Shown here piece by piece: positions 34,561 to 46,036 of a DNA stretch of 64,000 nt. Each line of letters starts with the position of its first letter. Within the stretch, counting starts at the first letter, position 1. Source of the stretch: Meconema thalassinum (Eukaryota; Arthropoda; Insecta; Orthoptera; Tettigoniidae); the NCBI GenBank assembly GCA_946902985.2, contig OX336398.1, positions 235,956,362 through 236,020,361 on the forward strand, read 5' to 3'. The translations under genes were made by a program, and so were the position numbers. Under the pieces are notes generated by a model. It did not search any database, was not told the origin of the DNA, and saw only the letters and a program-made list of their open reading frames with translations.

Positions 34561-34765
34561 AATGTCAGTAGGTAATATAGGCCGAAGCTGGGACAGGGGC
34601 TAATGGGCAAGATGGCCGTCACGCGCAACCAGCCCTATGTTATTGTTATGGAGGGGTCAGTCATAGCTGGGCCAGGGGCTAATGGGCAATATGGCCGCCA
34701 CGCCCTGAGACCGTCAATGACGTCACAGGGAGAGGTCGGCTGTGTAGTTGCCAAATGGAATATTT

Positions 34766-34805
<40 letters not shown>

Positions 34806-35475
34806 CCAGGCAAAGACGTCTGCACACAACCATTGTATGGAACGATGGCAACAGAAGTGGGATGATGAGACACGAGGTCGATGGACAAAGAAACGTATTC
34901 CGCGTCTGGCTGACTGGGTTGATCGAAACCACGGAGAGGTCAATTATTATTTGACACAGTTCCTAACAGGCCATGGATATTTTCGGAGATTCCTGCATCA
35001 CATAGGCGTGGCTAATAGTCCTTTGTGTCATTATTGTAATGAAGAGGATGATGCGCTCCACACATTCTTTGTGTGTGAACGCTGGTCAACATATAGAAGA
35101 GATCTGCAAGCTTCTACAGGGGCAATCACGCCGGACAACATCCTACAGATGATGCTCCGAAATGATCAAACATGGAATCAGATAGCTATTTACAAAGAAT
35201 GTGTCCTGCGCCAGAAGAAGAGGGAAATGGATGCGTTCGAACATCCATAAGAAAAAATGAAGAAAGAAGAAGTCTGAATGACTAAGTAAGCACGACATCA
35301 CCCTGAAGTAATGCGAGAGCGGTTCCGGGGTGATGAACGCATCGTGGGAAAAGGGAGGTGGTTTTTAGTGGGTAAGAATCCCACACTACTGTGGAGTGCG
35401 GACCCTTCACAAGTGTCTTTTGAAGATTTTCCACAGTCCCTCGTAAAATAAAATAAAAAAAAAAAAAAAAAAATT
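34806..35475 (+). mobile_element. R1-type LINE 3' end with poly(A), inserted in the left arm
   Basis: About 670 bp absent from the other arm, inserted inside its (TTA)n tract. The frame 34837-35250 encodes the C-terminus of an ORF2: RGRWTKKRIPRLADW, HGEVNYYLTQFLTGHGYF, and a Cys/His cluster CHYCNEEDDALHTFFVC ending in ERW. This arrangement is typical of R1-clade LINEs. A 3' UTR and an A-rich tail (35447-35474) follow. The copy is severely 5'-truncated. Confidence 0.88.
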
Positions 35476-35518
35476 AGGTAATTATTAATTGATCATGTAT
35501 AATCAAGACCAGCCTTAT

Positions 35519-35598
35519 ATTATCCACCTCTTGGTGTAGTGGCTAGCATTCTTGGCAGTCATTCCTGAGGTTCGAATCCCGGCTCTGCCAAGAAATTT
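35519..35598 (+). repeat. tRNA-like module in the left arm
   Basis: A box-like TGGTGTAGTGGCTAGC and B box GGTTCGAATCCC are spaced as in a tRNA. The acceptor arms do not pair well enough for a functional tRNA gene. The same module occurs inverted in the right arm (45884-45963), so it belonged to the element before or when the arms formed. Confidence 0.75.
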
Positions 35599-35685
35599 AA
35601 TTTCTGGTCTCAGGAGTGGAACGGGGTACACTCAGCCTTGTGAGGCAAAACTGATAAGATCTGGCTTTTGATTCATACCTCAACC

Positions 35686-35945
35686 ATTCTGCCTAACCAA
35701 ACTTAACCTAACCTCACCTCACCTAACCTAACCTAACCTAACCTAACCTAATCTAACTTCACCTAACCTAACTTCACCTAACCTAACCTAACCTAACTTA
35801 ACCTAACCTAACCTAACCTAACTTAATATTGCGAGCAAAAAAAGTAAGAACAAAAAGTGTAAGAAAAAAGTAAGAGCAAATGTGAGAGCACAAATAATAA
35901 ACTTAGTTATAACCTAACCTAACCTAACCTAGCCCAACCTAACCT
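35686..35945 (-). repeat. CCTAA (TTAGG-type) tracts in the left arm
   Basis: CCTAA pentamers, in runs of up to six, with CCTCA and ACTTA variants at 35690-35822 and again at about 35911-35945, separated by GAGCAAAA/GTAAGA-rich sequence. TTAGG is the ancestral insect telomere repeat. Confidence 0.85.
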
Positions 35946-37066
35946 AATCCACAGAAACCTCATTTAAAGACTTTAGATTTTACATTTTAACATTCTACAT
36001 TTTAACATTTTAGATTTTGATTTTTTTCATTTACATTTTTTAGATTTTATATTTTATATTTTTTTGTATTTTGGATTTTAGTTTTTTTTAGATTTTACAT
36101 TTTAAATTTAAGATTTTTTGATTTTAGTTTTACATTTTACATTTTCCGAAAAGAGTAAACTACAAGGTCACATACCTAACCTCACCAAACCTAACTTTAC
36201 CAAACCTAACTTAAGCTAATCCAAAGGCTAATGCACATACACAAAGTATATAAGGGCACATGCAACTAGCCTTATGCTAGTCTTATAGGCTACTGTACAA
36301 CATGATCACTACCCCAACCGGGTTTTTTTTTTTCATTTTGTTGTTTTCTCATTTGTCATTTTTCCAATTTCCCATTTTCAGTTTTTTTTAATGTCAGTTT
36401 TAAGTTTTTCAATTTCATAATATGGAGACATGGATTTTGCATTTAGTTGTTTACACATTTGCCAATTTTCCAATTTCCCATTTTCGGTTTTTTTAGTGTC
36501 AGTTTTGAGTTTTTCAATTTCATAATATGGAAACAAGGATTTTGTATTTTGTTGTTTACACATTTATTAATTTCACAATTTCCCATTTACAGTTTTTAAA
36601 ATGTCAGTTTAAAGTTTTTCAATATCATGATATAGAAACATGGATTTTCCAATTTGTTGTTATACATTTGTCAATTTACCAAATTCCCATTTACAGTTTT
36701 TAAAATTTCAGTTTAATGTTTTTTATATTCTGTCAATATGGAAACATAAATCTTCCAATTTGTGTTTTACATGTTCATTTTGCATTAGGAGTGGAGAGAG
36801 GTGGGTAGTAATTAAAAATGTACAAGCAGTGTCCATACAATATTTTTTATTTTAAATACATGTACACTATTTACACATAATACATTTTTATATATATTCT
36901 CTTTTTGTTATAAATTGTACAGTTGTTTTTATTTTGTTTTATATTTATATTTTTTTTATTATGAATACCATTTTTTATTTTTGTAGTGTTATTGTTTTAT
37001 ATCCTAAATTGTTTTATGTATTTGCTAGTTGCAGGCAGAAGATTTTGATATTCATAACTTAACCCT

Positions 37067-40000
37067 TTAAGCATGGTCAATGATTGAGTAATGACGATAG
37101 GCATGTGTACCTATACCATCAGCATCAATCACTCTTTTATCATCACCAGGACACAAAGCAATTTTGTTTAGTCTTATAGATGATATGTCATGTTGTTTAG
37201 AAGCGAAAATGTTCATTGGAATTCTTTTTACATTGTTTTTCATGACACAATCCTTATAATCTTGAATGCTTATACAATTTTTGACAACACCTTTGCTAAT
37301 ACCTTTAATCTTTTTGATTTCTTTACCATTTATGTCTAAAGCGTACATTTTAGCTCTAAGTCCAACAAATGCTTTTATAATTTGTCCACAAGCCTCGTCT
37401 TTAAATTTCCCCAACGTTTTCTTGTTTGATGTAGAGTAACATATGTGATTAGTAGGATAATCTGATGTGTCCAGGTGTTCTAGGAAATCCAAATTGTCTT
37501 GATATACATCTGGGGTGTTAACCAAATAAATGAACGAGTCGGTATCTATATACATGAGTTTAAGATTGTTCATTCCCTAATAGGGTAGCAGGACATTATA
37601 GTGGTGGGAGTACATTAGAGTTTTTGAAATATCCAGTATACATATTCCAATATATATAGCCTTATTGAATACAATGTTACGTTTAGCCATGTGGAAAGCA
37701 ACTAGGTTAGGACCATAAATTGTTCTGTCGATGAATGTTGGTTTAGCTATTAGCTTTTCTACCTTTTTGCTGTCAGTCACAAGACGTATGTCTATTCTTT
37801 TACGGATATTTTCCATTGTTTTCCCAAAAATGGCATTGTTGAATAATTTGTACAGATTTTTCTCAAAATCATTTTTGGCTTGTTTTCGAAGGTTGTTATT
37901 AAAATCAACGTATGCCTTTAACCAAGGTCTTTGCTTAAACTTTAACACACGATGAATTTTTATCAATTTTATTCCATGATCTAAAGCCTGTTTTAATGCC
38001 ATGTAGTGAACAACATATCGCCTTCGATTAGTTTTTTCAGAGACGAATCCTTAGGTTGTGTACACTCTGGTAGGAAAGGTAAATCGTTGTGTAGATCATG
38101 AAGGTCAGATGGGTAATCAACATCACCGTCTAGAATGTATCCCACAGGATCGTCTTCCTTTAGTTTTTCTAGATCAACAGTATATGGAGAAACACACTGA
38201 AATCCACCATAAGGAAGGGAGTGGCACATAGCCCACCCGTATTGGTTGTTGGCATCATCATAGGTAATAAACTGCGATGGTTTCTCAGAATCATAGGTTT
38301 CCATGTATTTATTGTTAGCTTCAGCATACCGATGAGACACCTGGCATATGCCTCCACGTATTCCAGACTCGATTAAAAGAATCTGATCGTAATCCTGTAG
38401 CAATTCCATTTCAATGCCTGTGTAAAGGAGCATTGCCTCGAAACTTAAACCAGGCGAAGTAAAAAAGTGTGCAGCATCCACTCGGTGCGTTTCTAGTGTT
38501 TTGTTTCTAAACGTTTCAAAGCTGTCTGCAAGAAGGAGTAATCTGATGTTAGGTAGAGGTCACTATATTCCCCTAGAGTTTTAATGTTGAACTGATTCCA
38601 GACATTTTTGCATGTTCATAGTCTTCTTGACTAACATCTTCTTGACTTAATTTGTTAAAGAATGCCTCTTTTGGAGGTAAACACGTTTCACTTAACTTTT
38701 CCCATGAGTGAATGTAGTCATAACAAAATACCCCTTTACGAGTCATGAGCATTGCATTTTCTTTTCCAAAGTACTTGTCTGTTTCAGGGTATGATGTTAA
38801 GTTGGAAACCAAGTTTTCCAAACTACTCGGCATTAACCGAAACGTGTCCACAAATCGAAGCTTAACATTTCCTACATATTTGGTAAAGGAAATGTACTTT
38901 TCTTTGGAGTTAGCGATAACATCCACTCTCTCAGTAGTACATCCCAATTGCTTTACAATGAAATTTGCGTCGTAGCCACTCATATTATGTAGAAACACAG
39001 GAACGGGGTTACGTGTTTTACACCTCAAATTACAGTTATTGTGAGCACTTCCACGGTACTCCCCTGTAATGTGGCAGTGGTCTCGAACTTTCCAGTCCTC
39101 TTTGGTAAATGGTTTTTGACACAAATAACAGGTTTCAGAACATTGGAACTCTGATTCTTGATCCTGAGTTAAGGCCTTTGGAACATTTAAGCTGTAAAGT
39201 CGATCAATTTCATTAGCTATTGAGATCAAACAGACCATAAACTTTTCTGCAGCGTCAGGTCCACGATGAATAACAGGTTGGCTTGGAAGGTTTGTCTTTA
39301 TGTGTTCCACAGCTGGTGAGGGTTTAACGTATATACCAAAGCTCATAGGAACATGACTCTGGTATGGCACTGTATAACTTGCTTCAGGATTGGGTAAATA
39401 TGTTTGATATGGTAAGAGTATACTTTCAAAATCTGCATAGATAACGTAAGTATTCTCAGCATTTTTTCAACATTTAAGAATTTGACAATGGGGGTTGTAA
39501 TAGGCATTTCAACCCTAGCAATGTCATGCTGGACACACAAAGCTCTATGTTCTTTCAATTTTTCCATTCCTTGTTGACCATATATCGATTATCGAAGTGA
39601 GTAAAACACCGTTTACACGTATATATCTTATGTCCATGGTGAGTAATCTGATGTCCTACTAGTTTATCAAAATCTTTGATAAAGACGTAGTGGTTCTGGC
39701 CGGATGATGAACTTAGCAGAAGGAGGTCACGATGGTCTTGCAGCTCTTGATCCACAACCTTTAGAGAAAACAATTTATTGTCTTTTTCCGGTCCAAATAC
39801 ATTTATGGATATGTCGTTGGCTTTCTCAAATTTGGGAATGTCAGCTAATGACGTAGGAAACGATATCACTGAAAAATCATACTTGTTTTCCAGGGCCTTG
39901 TATTTACTAACGCGTTCAGCTTTCGTTTTAACCAGTTTTGCTAAAATGGCATACATAAAACACTTTTCATTCTTTAAGTTTTTAGGATTAATGCAGGCTT

Positions 40001-40703
40001 TTCTTGCTTTTATAGCTGCTGGTAATGGAATATATGTGCTACCACGCAAAGGATTGTACTTATTTATTTTCAATCGTACTCCTTCCACTGCTAACAAAGC
40101 CCAATTACTGCCTTTTAGCTCAGATTCCTCCATTTCCGTAGTTAACTTTGTAAATTGTGTTTCCAAGAAACTACTTAAGTCCGTTTCCAAAAATAGGGCC
40201 TGATTTCGTGTTTTAAAAGCACAATCTGTAATTTCATTGGTAGATGTATGAATGTATCTACATTCAGCCACAAGATTAACTTTTATCGACTTGTGCATTG
40301 CTAGTTCTTTCTGCATAGCTTGTATTATTTGCTGTTTGGACTCTTTAAGGTATGAATTTAAATCCTTACATGTATCACAACGAATGAAATAGGATTTAAG
40401 TCGACCTTCAAAAGATGTCTCATATTCAATAAGTCCATTTTTGTCAGGGACCAACGACAGTAGGTAATGATTCGTAGGCTCAGATTTTTGTCTTTTAGCT
40501 GCCGACACAACATTACAGCATTCTTCATGACGACGTCCATTGTAAGCATTGTTGAATTTACTGCCACACGTTTTACACTCATGAAATTCCCCACACGAAA
40601 CTTCATGACGCTTCCTATGATAGTCCCGAAGAAAAGTTTTTCCACACTGTTTACACATATAGCTAGTAATGGGTTCTTCCATCATGAGTGTTGATTTCTG
40701 CAA
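37067..40703 (-). pseudogene. polB: protein-primed family B DNA polymerase (PolB), full-span copy
   Basis: About 1,210 codons right to left, in six overlapping or adjacent frames. N-terminus: zinc-finger pairs YMCKQCGKTF and HECKTCGSKF, then a later CKRCFTHF finger. Exonuclease: YADFESIL (Exo I, near 39430), HNMSGYDANFI (Exo II, near 38990), LLLADSFETF (Exo III, near 38510). Polymerase: YDDANNQYGWAM (motif A), KLFNNAIFGKTMEN (motif B), YIDTDSFIYLV (motif C). C-terminus: THAYRHYSIIDHA. Breaks: one near 39560, an indel in a T run near 39465, two 1-bp losses at 38490-38610, a frameshift near 38030-38045 and a TAG near 37575. All catalytic motifs survive, but no full-length protein can be made. 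Polintons use such polymerases to copy their own DNA from a terminal protein. Confidence 0.88.
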
Positions 40704-41165
40704 ACAGCTGTTTACTGCGTATCACAGGGCTAGAGATTGGTCGGTGAGACGGTCTTTCACGATGTGAATACAGCAAAAGGTAATAATCAACTGATTGTAT
40801 TCCTACTAAGAGACCTCTTATATAACCTAATCAAGACCAACAGCTACTTACCACGTAGTACACGGCTAGAGCCTAGTGGGTGAGACGATCTTTCACAATG
40901 TGATCACTGTTAGACGTAGTAGTCAACTGAAAATATTCTTACACCCTACTGAAGGTTATCAGGTACTTACTGCATATCAAAAGGCTGTACACTCATATAT
41001 TAGACACTCTCTCTTGCTAAGGACCCCTATATTCCCTATACAAGGCTATACATGTTAGTTCTAAACACTTAATGGTTATTTGTATATTAAATTTATATAC
41101 ACAGCTTATACGAGCACGTTTTTCACGCAATAAAACTTTGTCAAATAGCCACATGCGACACGCAA
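40704..41165 (-). promoter_or_regulatory. putative polB upstream region with repeated motif
   Basis: GGTGAGACG.TCTTTCAC.ATGTGA occurs at about 40743-40767 and again at 40880-40904 (dots are variable bases), about 137 bp apart and in the same orientation, just upstream of the polB start. They could be binding sites for a regulator or replication protein. No TATA box was assigned. Confidence 0.3.
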
Positions 41166-42653
41166 AGTATGTTTCCGCTATCTAGAGGTGACTATGAGAA
41201 CTACCTGAACGACAGCATGGTACCTAGCGCTCCATTTCAACACTCTCTCACTGAACTACCAGCATGCTATCTAGCGGTCGATATCAATACTCACTCAACT
41301 ACCAGCCTGCTACCTATCGGTCAATATAACAACTCACTCAACTACCAGCATGCTACATGGCTATTTTTGTCAGTTTTTTTGTTGGCTTTTTTGTTGGCTT
41401 TTGTTGGCTTTTGTTGTCTTTTGTTGGCTTTTTTGTTGGCTTTTGTTGGCTTTTGTATTAGCTCTCTCATATTTGCTCTTGCTTGTTGGAGCTTATTTTG
41501 TCTAGGAAAGTATGTCTGTCCTTTTTTATGGCTGCATAATGCTTACAGGCATGTTTGTAAGCAGCAACAACAACAACAACAACAACACACAAAATTCCTA
41601 AAAAATCCAAAGTACTCTTAAGGTTTATCAATGACTCTCAACTCTTACACTTACCTCTATCCCATGCCTAGTCAAAAAATAGTGTATTTTTCAATGTTTT
41701 CAAAAAATATTTGGAAAGTAGGCTATGTCATCAATCTAAAAATCCTAAAAATACATATGTTAACTCCATCACCTACCACTATACCACTCTCAGTTCAAAA
41801 GTAGTGTATTTATCAAATTTTCCAAAACATATTTACGAAATGGGTTATATTTCCAAAATTAAAAAGTTTACAAAAAAGTTTGTTTTACATAAATGAATGG
41901 CCTTTACCCCCTCTAACGCCGTACCAAGTCCCAGGTCTCTAGGACAATAAAAATTAAAATCTTCAAAATGGGCTTATATTTCCAAAATTAGGAATTTTAC
42001 AAAAACGTTTGTCTGACGTAAAACAATGGTCTTTACCCCCTCTATCTCCATACCAAGTCTCAGGTCTCTAGGTCAACAAAAATAAAATTTTGAAAATGGG
42101 CTATATTTCTAAAATTAAGAATTCTACAAAAAAGTTTGTCTGACGTAAATCAATGGTCATTATTCTCATACCAAGTCTCAGGTATCTAGATCAACAAAAA
42201 TTAAATTTTGAAAAAATGGTTAATATTTTGGAAACTAGGAATTCTACAAAAAAAGTTTGTTTAACATAAATGAAACAAGTTCCAGGTCTGTATGGCAAAG
42301 AATGAAAAAGTTCAACTGGAAAAGTAGGCGATTTTTCATAAAACAAAACATTCTACAAAGTGGTCTATGGGCTTAAAAGAATGGCCCCTATGTCCTTTAT
42401 TTTTTATAATAAACTTTCTTATTTTTTACATTTTTTTGAAAAAAGTTCAATTTTGAAATTTTTATATTTTGGAAACTGGGAAATCTACAAAAAAAATATT
42501 TGACATAAATAAATGGCCCTGACCCCCTCTACCACCAAAATAAATTTCAAGCCTCTAGGACTAAAACTGCAGTAGTGGAGTAGGGAGGGGGGGGGTTCTA
42601 ACGAGTGTCATGGCCGCCGCGTGGACTCACTCATGACACTATTTAGAACTCTC
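41166..42653. repeat. repeat-rich unpaired centre of the Polinton-like element
   Basis: Three repeat types follow one another. First, 41190-41360: about 60-bp units with CACTCAACTACCAGCATGCTA. Second, 41370-41460: TTGGCTTTT words. Third, 41730-42560: degenerate units of about 120-128 bp with TGGTCTTTACCCCCTCTA, CCAAGTCTCAGGTCTCTAGG and ATTCTACAAAAAAGTTTG. A CAACAA tract lies at 41566-41587. No gene is present. In an autonomous relative this is where structural genes would be expected. Confidence 0.75.
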
Positions 42654-42657
42654 ACTA

Positions 42658-44305
42658 CATTGACTCATGGGAAAAGTTAAGTGAAACGTGTTTACCTCCA
42701 AAAGAGGCATTCTTTAACAAATTAAGTCAAGAAGATGTTAGTCAAGAAGACTATGAACATGCCAAAAATGTCTGGAATCAGTTCAACATTAAAACTCTAG
42801 GGGAATATAGTGACCTCTGCCTAACATCAGATGTACTCCTTCTTGCAGACAGCTTTGAAACGTTTAGAAACAAAACACTAGAAACACACCGAGTGGATGC
42901 TGCACACTTTTTTACTTCGCCTGGTTTAAGTTTCGAGGCAATGCTCCTTTACACAGGCATTGAACTGGAATTGCTACAGGATTACGATCAGATTCTTCTA
43001 ATCGAGTCTGGAATACGTGGAGGCATATGCCAGGTGTCTCATCGGTATGCTGATGCTAACAATAAATATATGGAAACCTATGATTCTGAGAAACCATCGC
43101 AGTTTATTACCTATGATGATGCCAACAACCAATACGGGTGGGCTATGTGCCACTCCCTTCCTTATGGTGGATTTCAGTGGGTTTCTCCAGATACTGTTGA
43201 TCTAGAAAAACTAAAGGAAGACGATCCTGTGGGATACATTCTAGACGTTGATGTTGATTACCCATCTGACCTTCATGTACTACACAACGATTTACCTTTC
43301 CTACCAGAGTGTACACAACCTAAGGATTCGTCTCTGAAAAAACTAATCGAAGGCGATATGTTGTTCACTACATGGCATTAAAACAGGCTTTAGATCATGG
43401 AATAAAATTGATAAAAATTCATCGTGTGTTAAAGTTTAAGCAAAGACCTTGGTTAAAGGCATACGTTGATTTTAATAACAACCTTCGAAAACAAGCCAAA
43501 AATGATTTTGAGAAAAATCTGTACAAATTATTCAACAATGCCATTTTTGGGAAAACAATGGAAAATATCCGTAAAAGAATAGACATACGTCTTGTGACTG
43601 ACAGCAAAAAGGTAGAAAAGCTAATAGCTAAACCAACATTCATCGACAGTACAATTTATGGTCCTAACCTAGCTGCTTACCACATGGCTAAACGTAAAAT
43701 TGTATTCAATAAGCCTATATATATTGGAATGTGTATACTGGATATTTCAAAAACTCTAATGTATTCCCACCACTATAATGTCCTGCTACCCTATTATGGA
43801 ATGAACAATCTTAAACTCATGTATATGGATACCGACTCGTTCATTTATTTGGTTAACACCCCAGATGTATATCAAGACAAGTTGGATTTCCTAGAACACC
43901 TGGACACATCAGATTATCCTACTAATCACATATGTTACTCTACATCAAACAAGAAAACGTTGGGGAAATTTAAAGACGAGGCTTGTGGACAAATTATAAA
44001 AGCATTTGTTGGACTTAGAGCTAAAATGTACGCTTTAGACATAAATGGTAAAGAAATCAAAAAGATTAAAGGTATTAGCAAAGGTGTTGTCAAAAATTGT
44101 ATAAGCATTCAAGATTATAAGGATTGTGTCATGAAAAACAATGTAAAAAGAATACCAATGAACATTTTCGCTTCTACAACATGACATATCATCTATAAGA
44201 CTAAACAAAATTGCTTTGTGTCCTGGTGATGATAAAAGAGTGATTGATGCTGATGGTATAGGTACACATGCCTATCGTCATTACTCAATCATTGACCATG
44301 CTTAA
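42658..44305 (+). pseudogene. polB: PolB C-terminal copy in the right arm
   Basis: Corresponds to 37067-38715 of the other arm. The frame is open from about 42660 through Exo III and motif A to 43381, then shifts into 43372-44184 (motifs B and C), where it is open across the site of the left-arm TAG. A 2-bp loss near 44167 shifts the last 45 codons out of frame. The shift near 43340-43350 is identical to the left arm, and the others are private. It has no N-terminal exonuclease or zinc-finger part and cannot act alone. Confidence 0.88.
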
Positions 44306-45429
44306 AGAGTTAAGTTATGAATATCAAAATCTTCTGCCTGCAACTAGCAAATACATAAAACAATTTAGGATATAAAACAATAACACTACAAAAATAAAAG
44401 AATGGTATTCATAATCAAAAAGAAATAAATATAAATATAAAACAAAATAAAAACAACTGTACAATTTATAACAAAAAGAGAATATATATAAAAATGTATT
44501 ATGTGTAAATAGTGTACATGTATTTAAAATACAAAATATTGTATGGACACTGCTTGTACATTTTTAATTACTACCCACCTCTCTCCACTCCTAATGCAAA
44601 ATGAACATGTAAAACACAAATTGGAAAATCCATGTTTCCATATTGACAAAATAGAAAAAAACATTAAACTGTAATTTTAAAAACTGTAAATGGGAATTTG
44701 GTAAATTGACAAATGTATAACAACAAATTGGAAAATCCATGTTTCTATATCATGATATTGAAAAACTTTAAACTGACATTTTAAAAACTGTAAATGGAAA
44801 ATTGTGAAATTAATAAATGTGTAAACAACAAAATGCAAAATCCTTGTTTCCATATTATGAAAATTGAAAAACTCAAAACTGACACTAAAAAAACCGAAAA
44901 TGGGAAATTGGAAAATTGGCAAATGTGTAAACAACTAAATGCAAAATCCATGTCTCCATATTATGAAATTGAAAAACTTAAAACTGACATTAAAAAAACT
45001 GAAAATGGGAAATTGGAAAATTGACAAATGAGAAAACAACAAAATTAAAAAAAATACCCCGGTTGGGGTAGTGATCATGTTGTACAGTAGCCTATAAGAC
45101 TAGCATTAGGATAGTTGCATGTGCCCTTAGATACTTTGTGTATGTGCATTAGCCTTTGGATTAGCTTAAGTTAGGTTTGGTAAAGTTAGGTTTGGTGAGG
45201 TTAGGTATGTGACCTTGTAGTTTACTCTTTTCGGAAAATGTAAAATGTAAAACTAAAATCAAAAAATCTTTAATTTAAAATGTAAAATCTAAAAAAAAAC
45301 TAAAATCCAAAATACAAAAAAATATAAAATATAAAATCTAACAAATGTAAAATGAAAAAAATCAAAATCTAAAATGTTAAAATGTAGAATGTTAAACTGT
45401 AAAATCTAAAATCTTTAAATGAGGTTTAT

Positions 45430-45795
45430 GTGGGTTAGGTTAGGTTGGGCTAGGTTAGGTTAGGTTAGGTTATAACTAAGTTTATTATTTGTGCTCTCAC
45501 ATTTGCTCTTACCTTTTTTTCTTACACTTTTTGTTCTTAATATTTTGCTCGCAATATTAACGTAGGTTAGGTTAGGTTAGGTTAGGTGAAGTTAGGTTAG
45601 GTTAGGTTGTAACTTAGTTTATTATGTGTGCTTTCGCATTTGCTCTCATATTTGCTCTCACTTTGAAGTTAGGTTAGGTTAGGTTAGGTTAGGTGAAGTT
45701 AGGTTAGGTTAGGTGAAGTTAGGTTAGGTGAAGTTAGATTAGGTTAGGTTAGGTTAGGTGAGGTGAGGTTAGGTTAAGTTGGGTTAGGCAGAATG
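45430..45795 (+). repeat. TTAGG tracts in the right arm
   Basis: GGTTA pentamers in three blocks (about 45436-45472, 45563-45608 and 45667-45790) with intervening TGCTCTCAC-containing spacers. There are more units and one more block than in the left arm, so the tracts expand or contract independently. Confidence 0.85.
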
Positions 45796-45883
45796 GTTGA
45801 GGTATGAATCAAAAGCCAGCTCTTATCAGTTTTGCCTCACAAGGCTGAGTGTACCCCGTTCCACTCCTGAGACCAGAAATTAA

Positions 45884-45963
45884 ATTTCTTGGCAGAGCCG
45901 GGATTCGAACCTCAGGAATGACCGCCAAGAATGCTAGCCACTACACCAAGAGGTGGATAATAT
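45884..45963 (-). repeat. tRNA-like module in the right arm
   Basis: The inverted counterpart of 35519-35598, with intact A-box and B-box motifs on the minus strand (GGTTCGAATCCC, TGGTGTAGTGGCTAGC). Confidence 0.75.
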
Positions 45964-46003
45964 AAGGCTGGTCTGGATTATACATGATCAATTAATAATT
46001 ACC

Positions 46004-46036
<33 letters not shown>

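Larger units (their letters stand above)
34567..38718. repeat. Polinton-like left inverted arm
   Basis: Pairs with 42654-46230. From the outer end inward: a terminal 170 bp with two GGGGCTAATGGGCAA motifs; a TTA microsatellite carrying an R1-type LINE fragment; a tRNA-like module; CCTAA tracts; a stretch of TTTTACATTTTAGATTTT-type words; related units with AAAACTTAAAACTGACATT words; and the C-terminal polB. The homology stops at 38718, inside the polB exonuclease region. Confidence 0.9.

Noticed and set aside
35519..35598. Functional tRNA gene (also the heads at 30221, 57437-57636 and 60331)
   Set aside because: A and B boxes are present, but acceptor and anticodon stems do not pair as in a real tRNA, and the units continue into SINE or element bodies.
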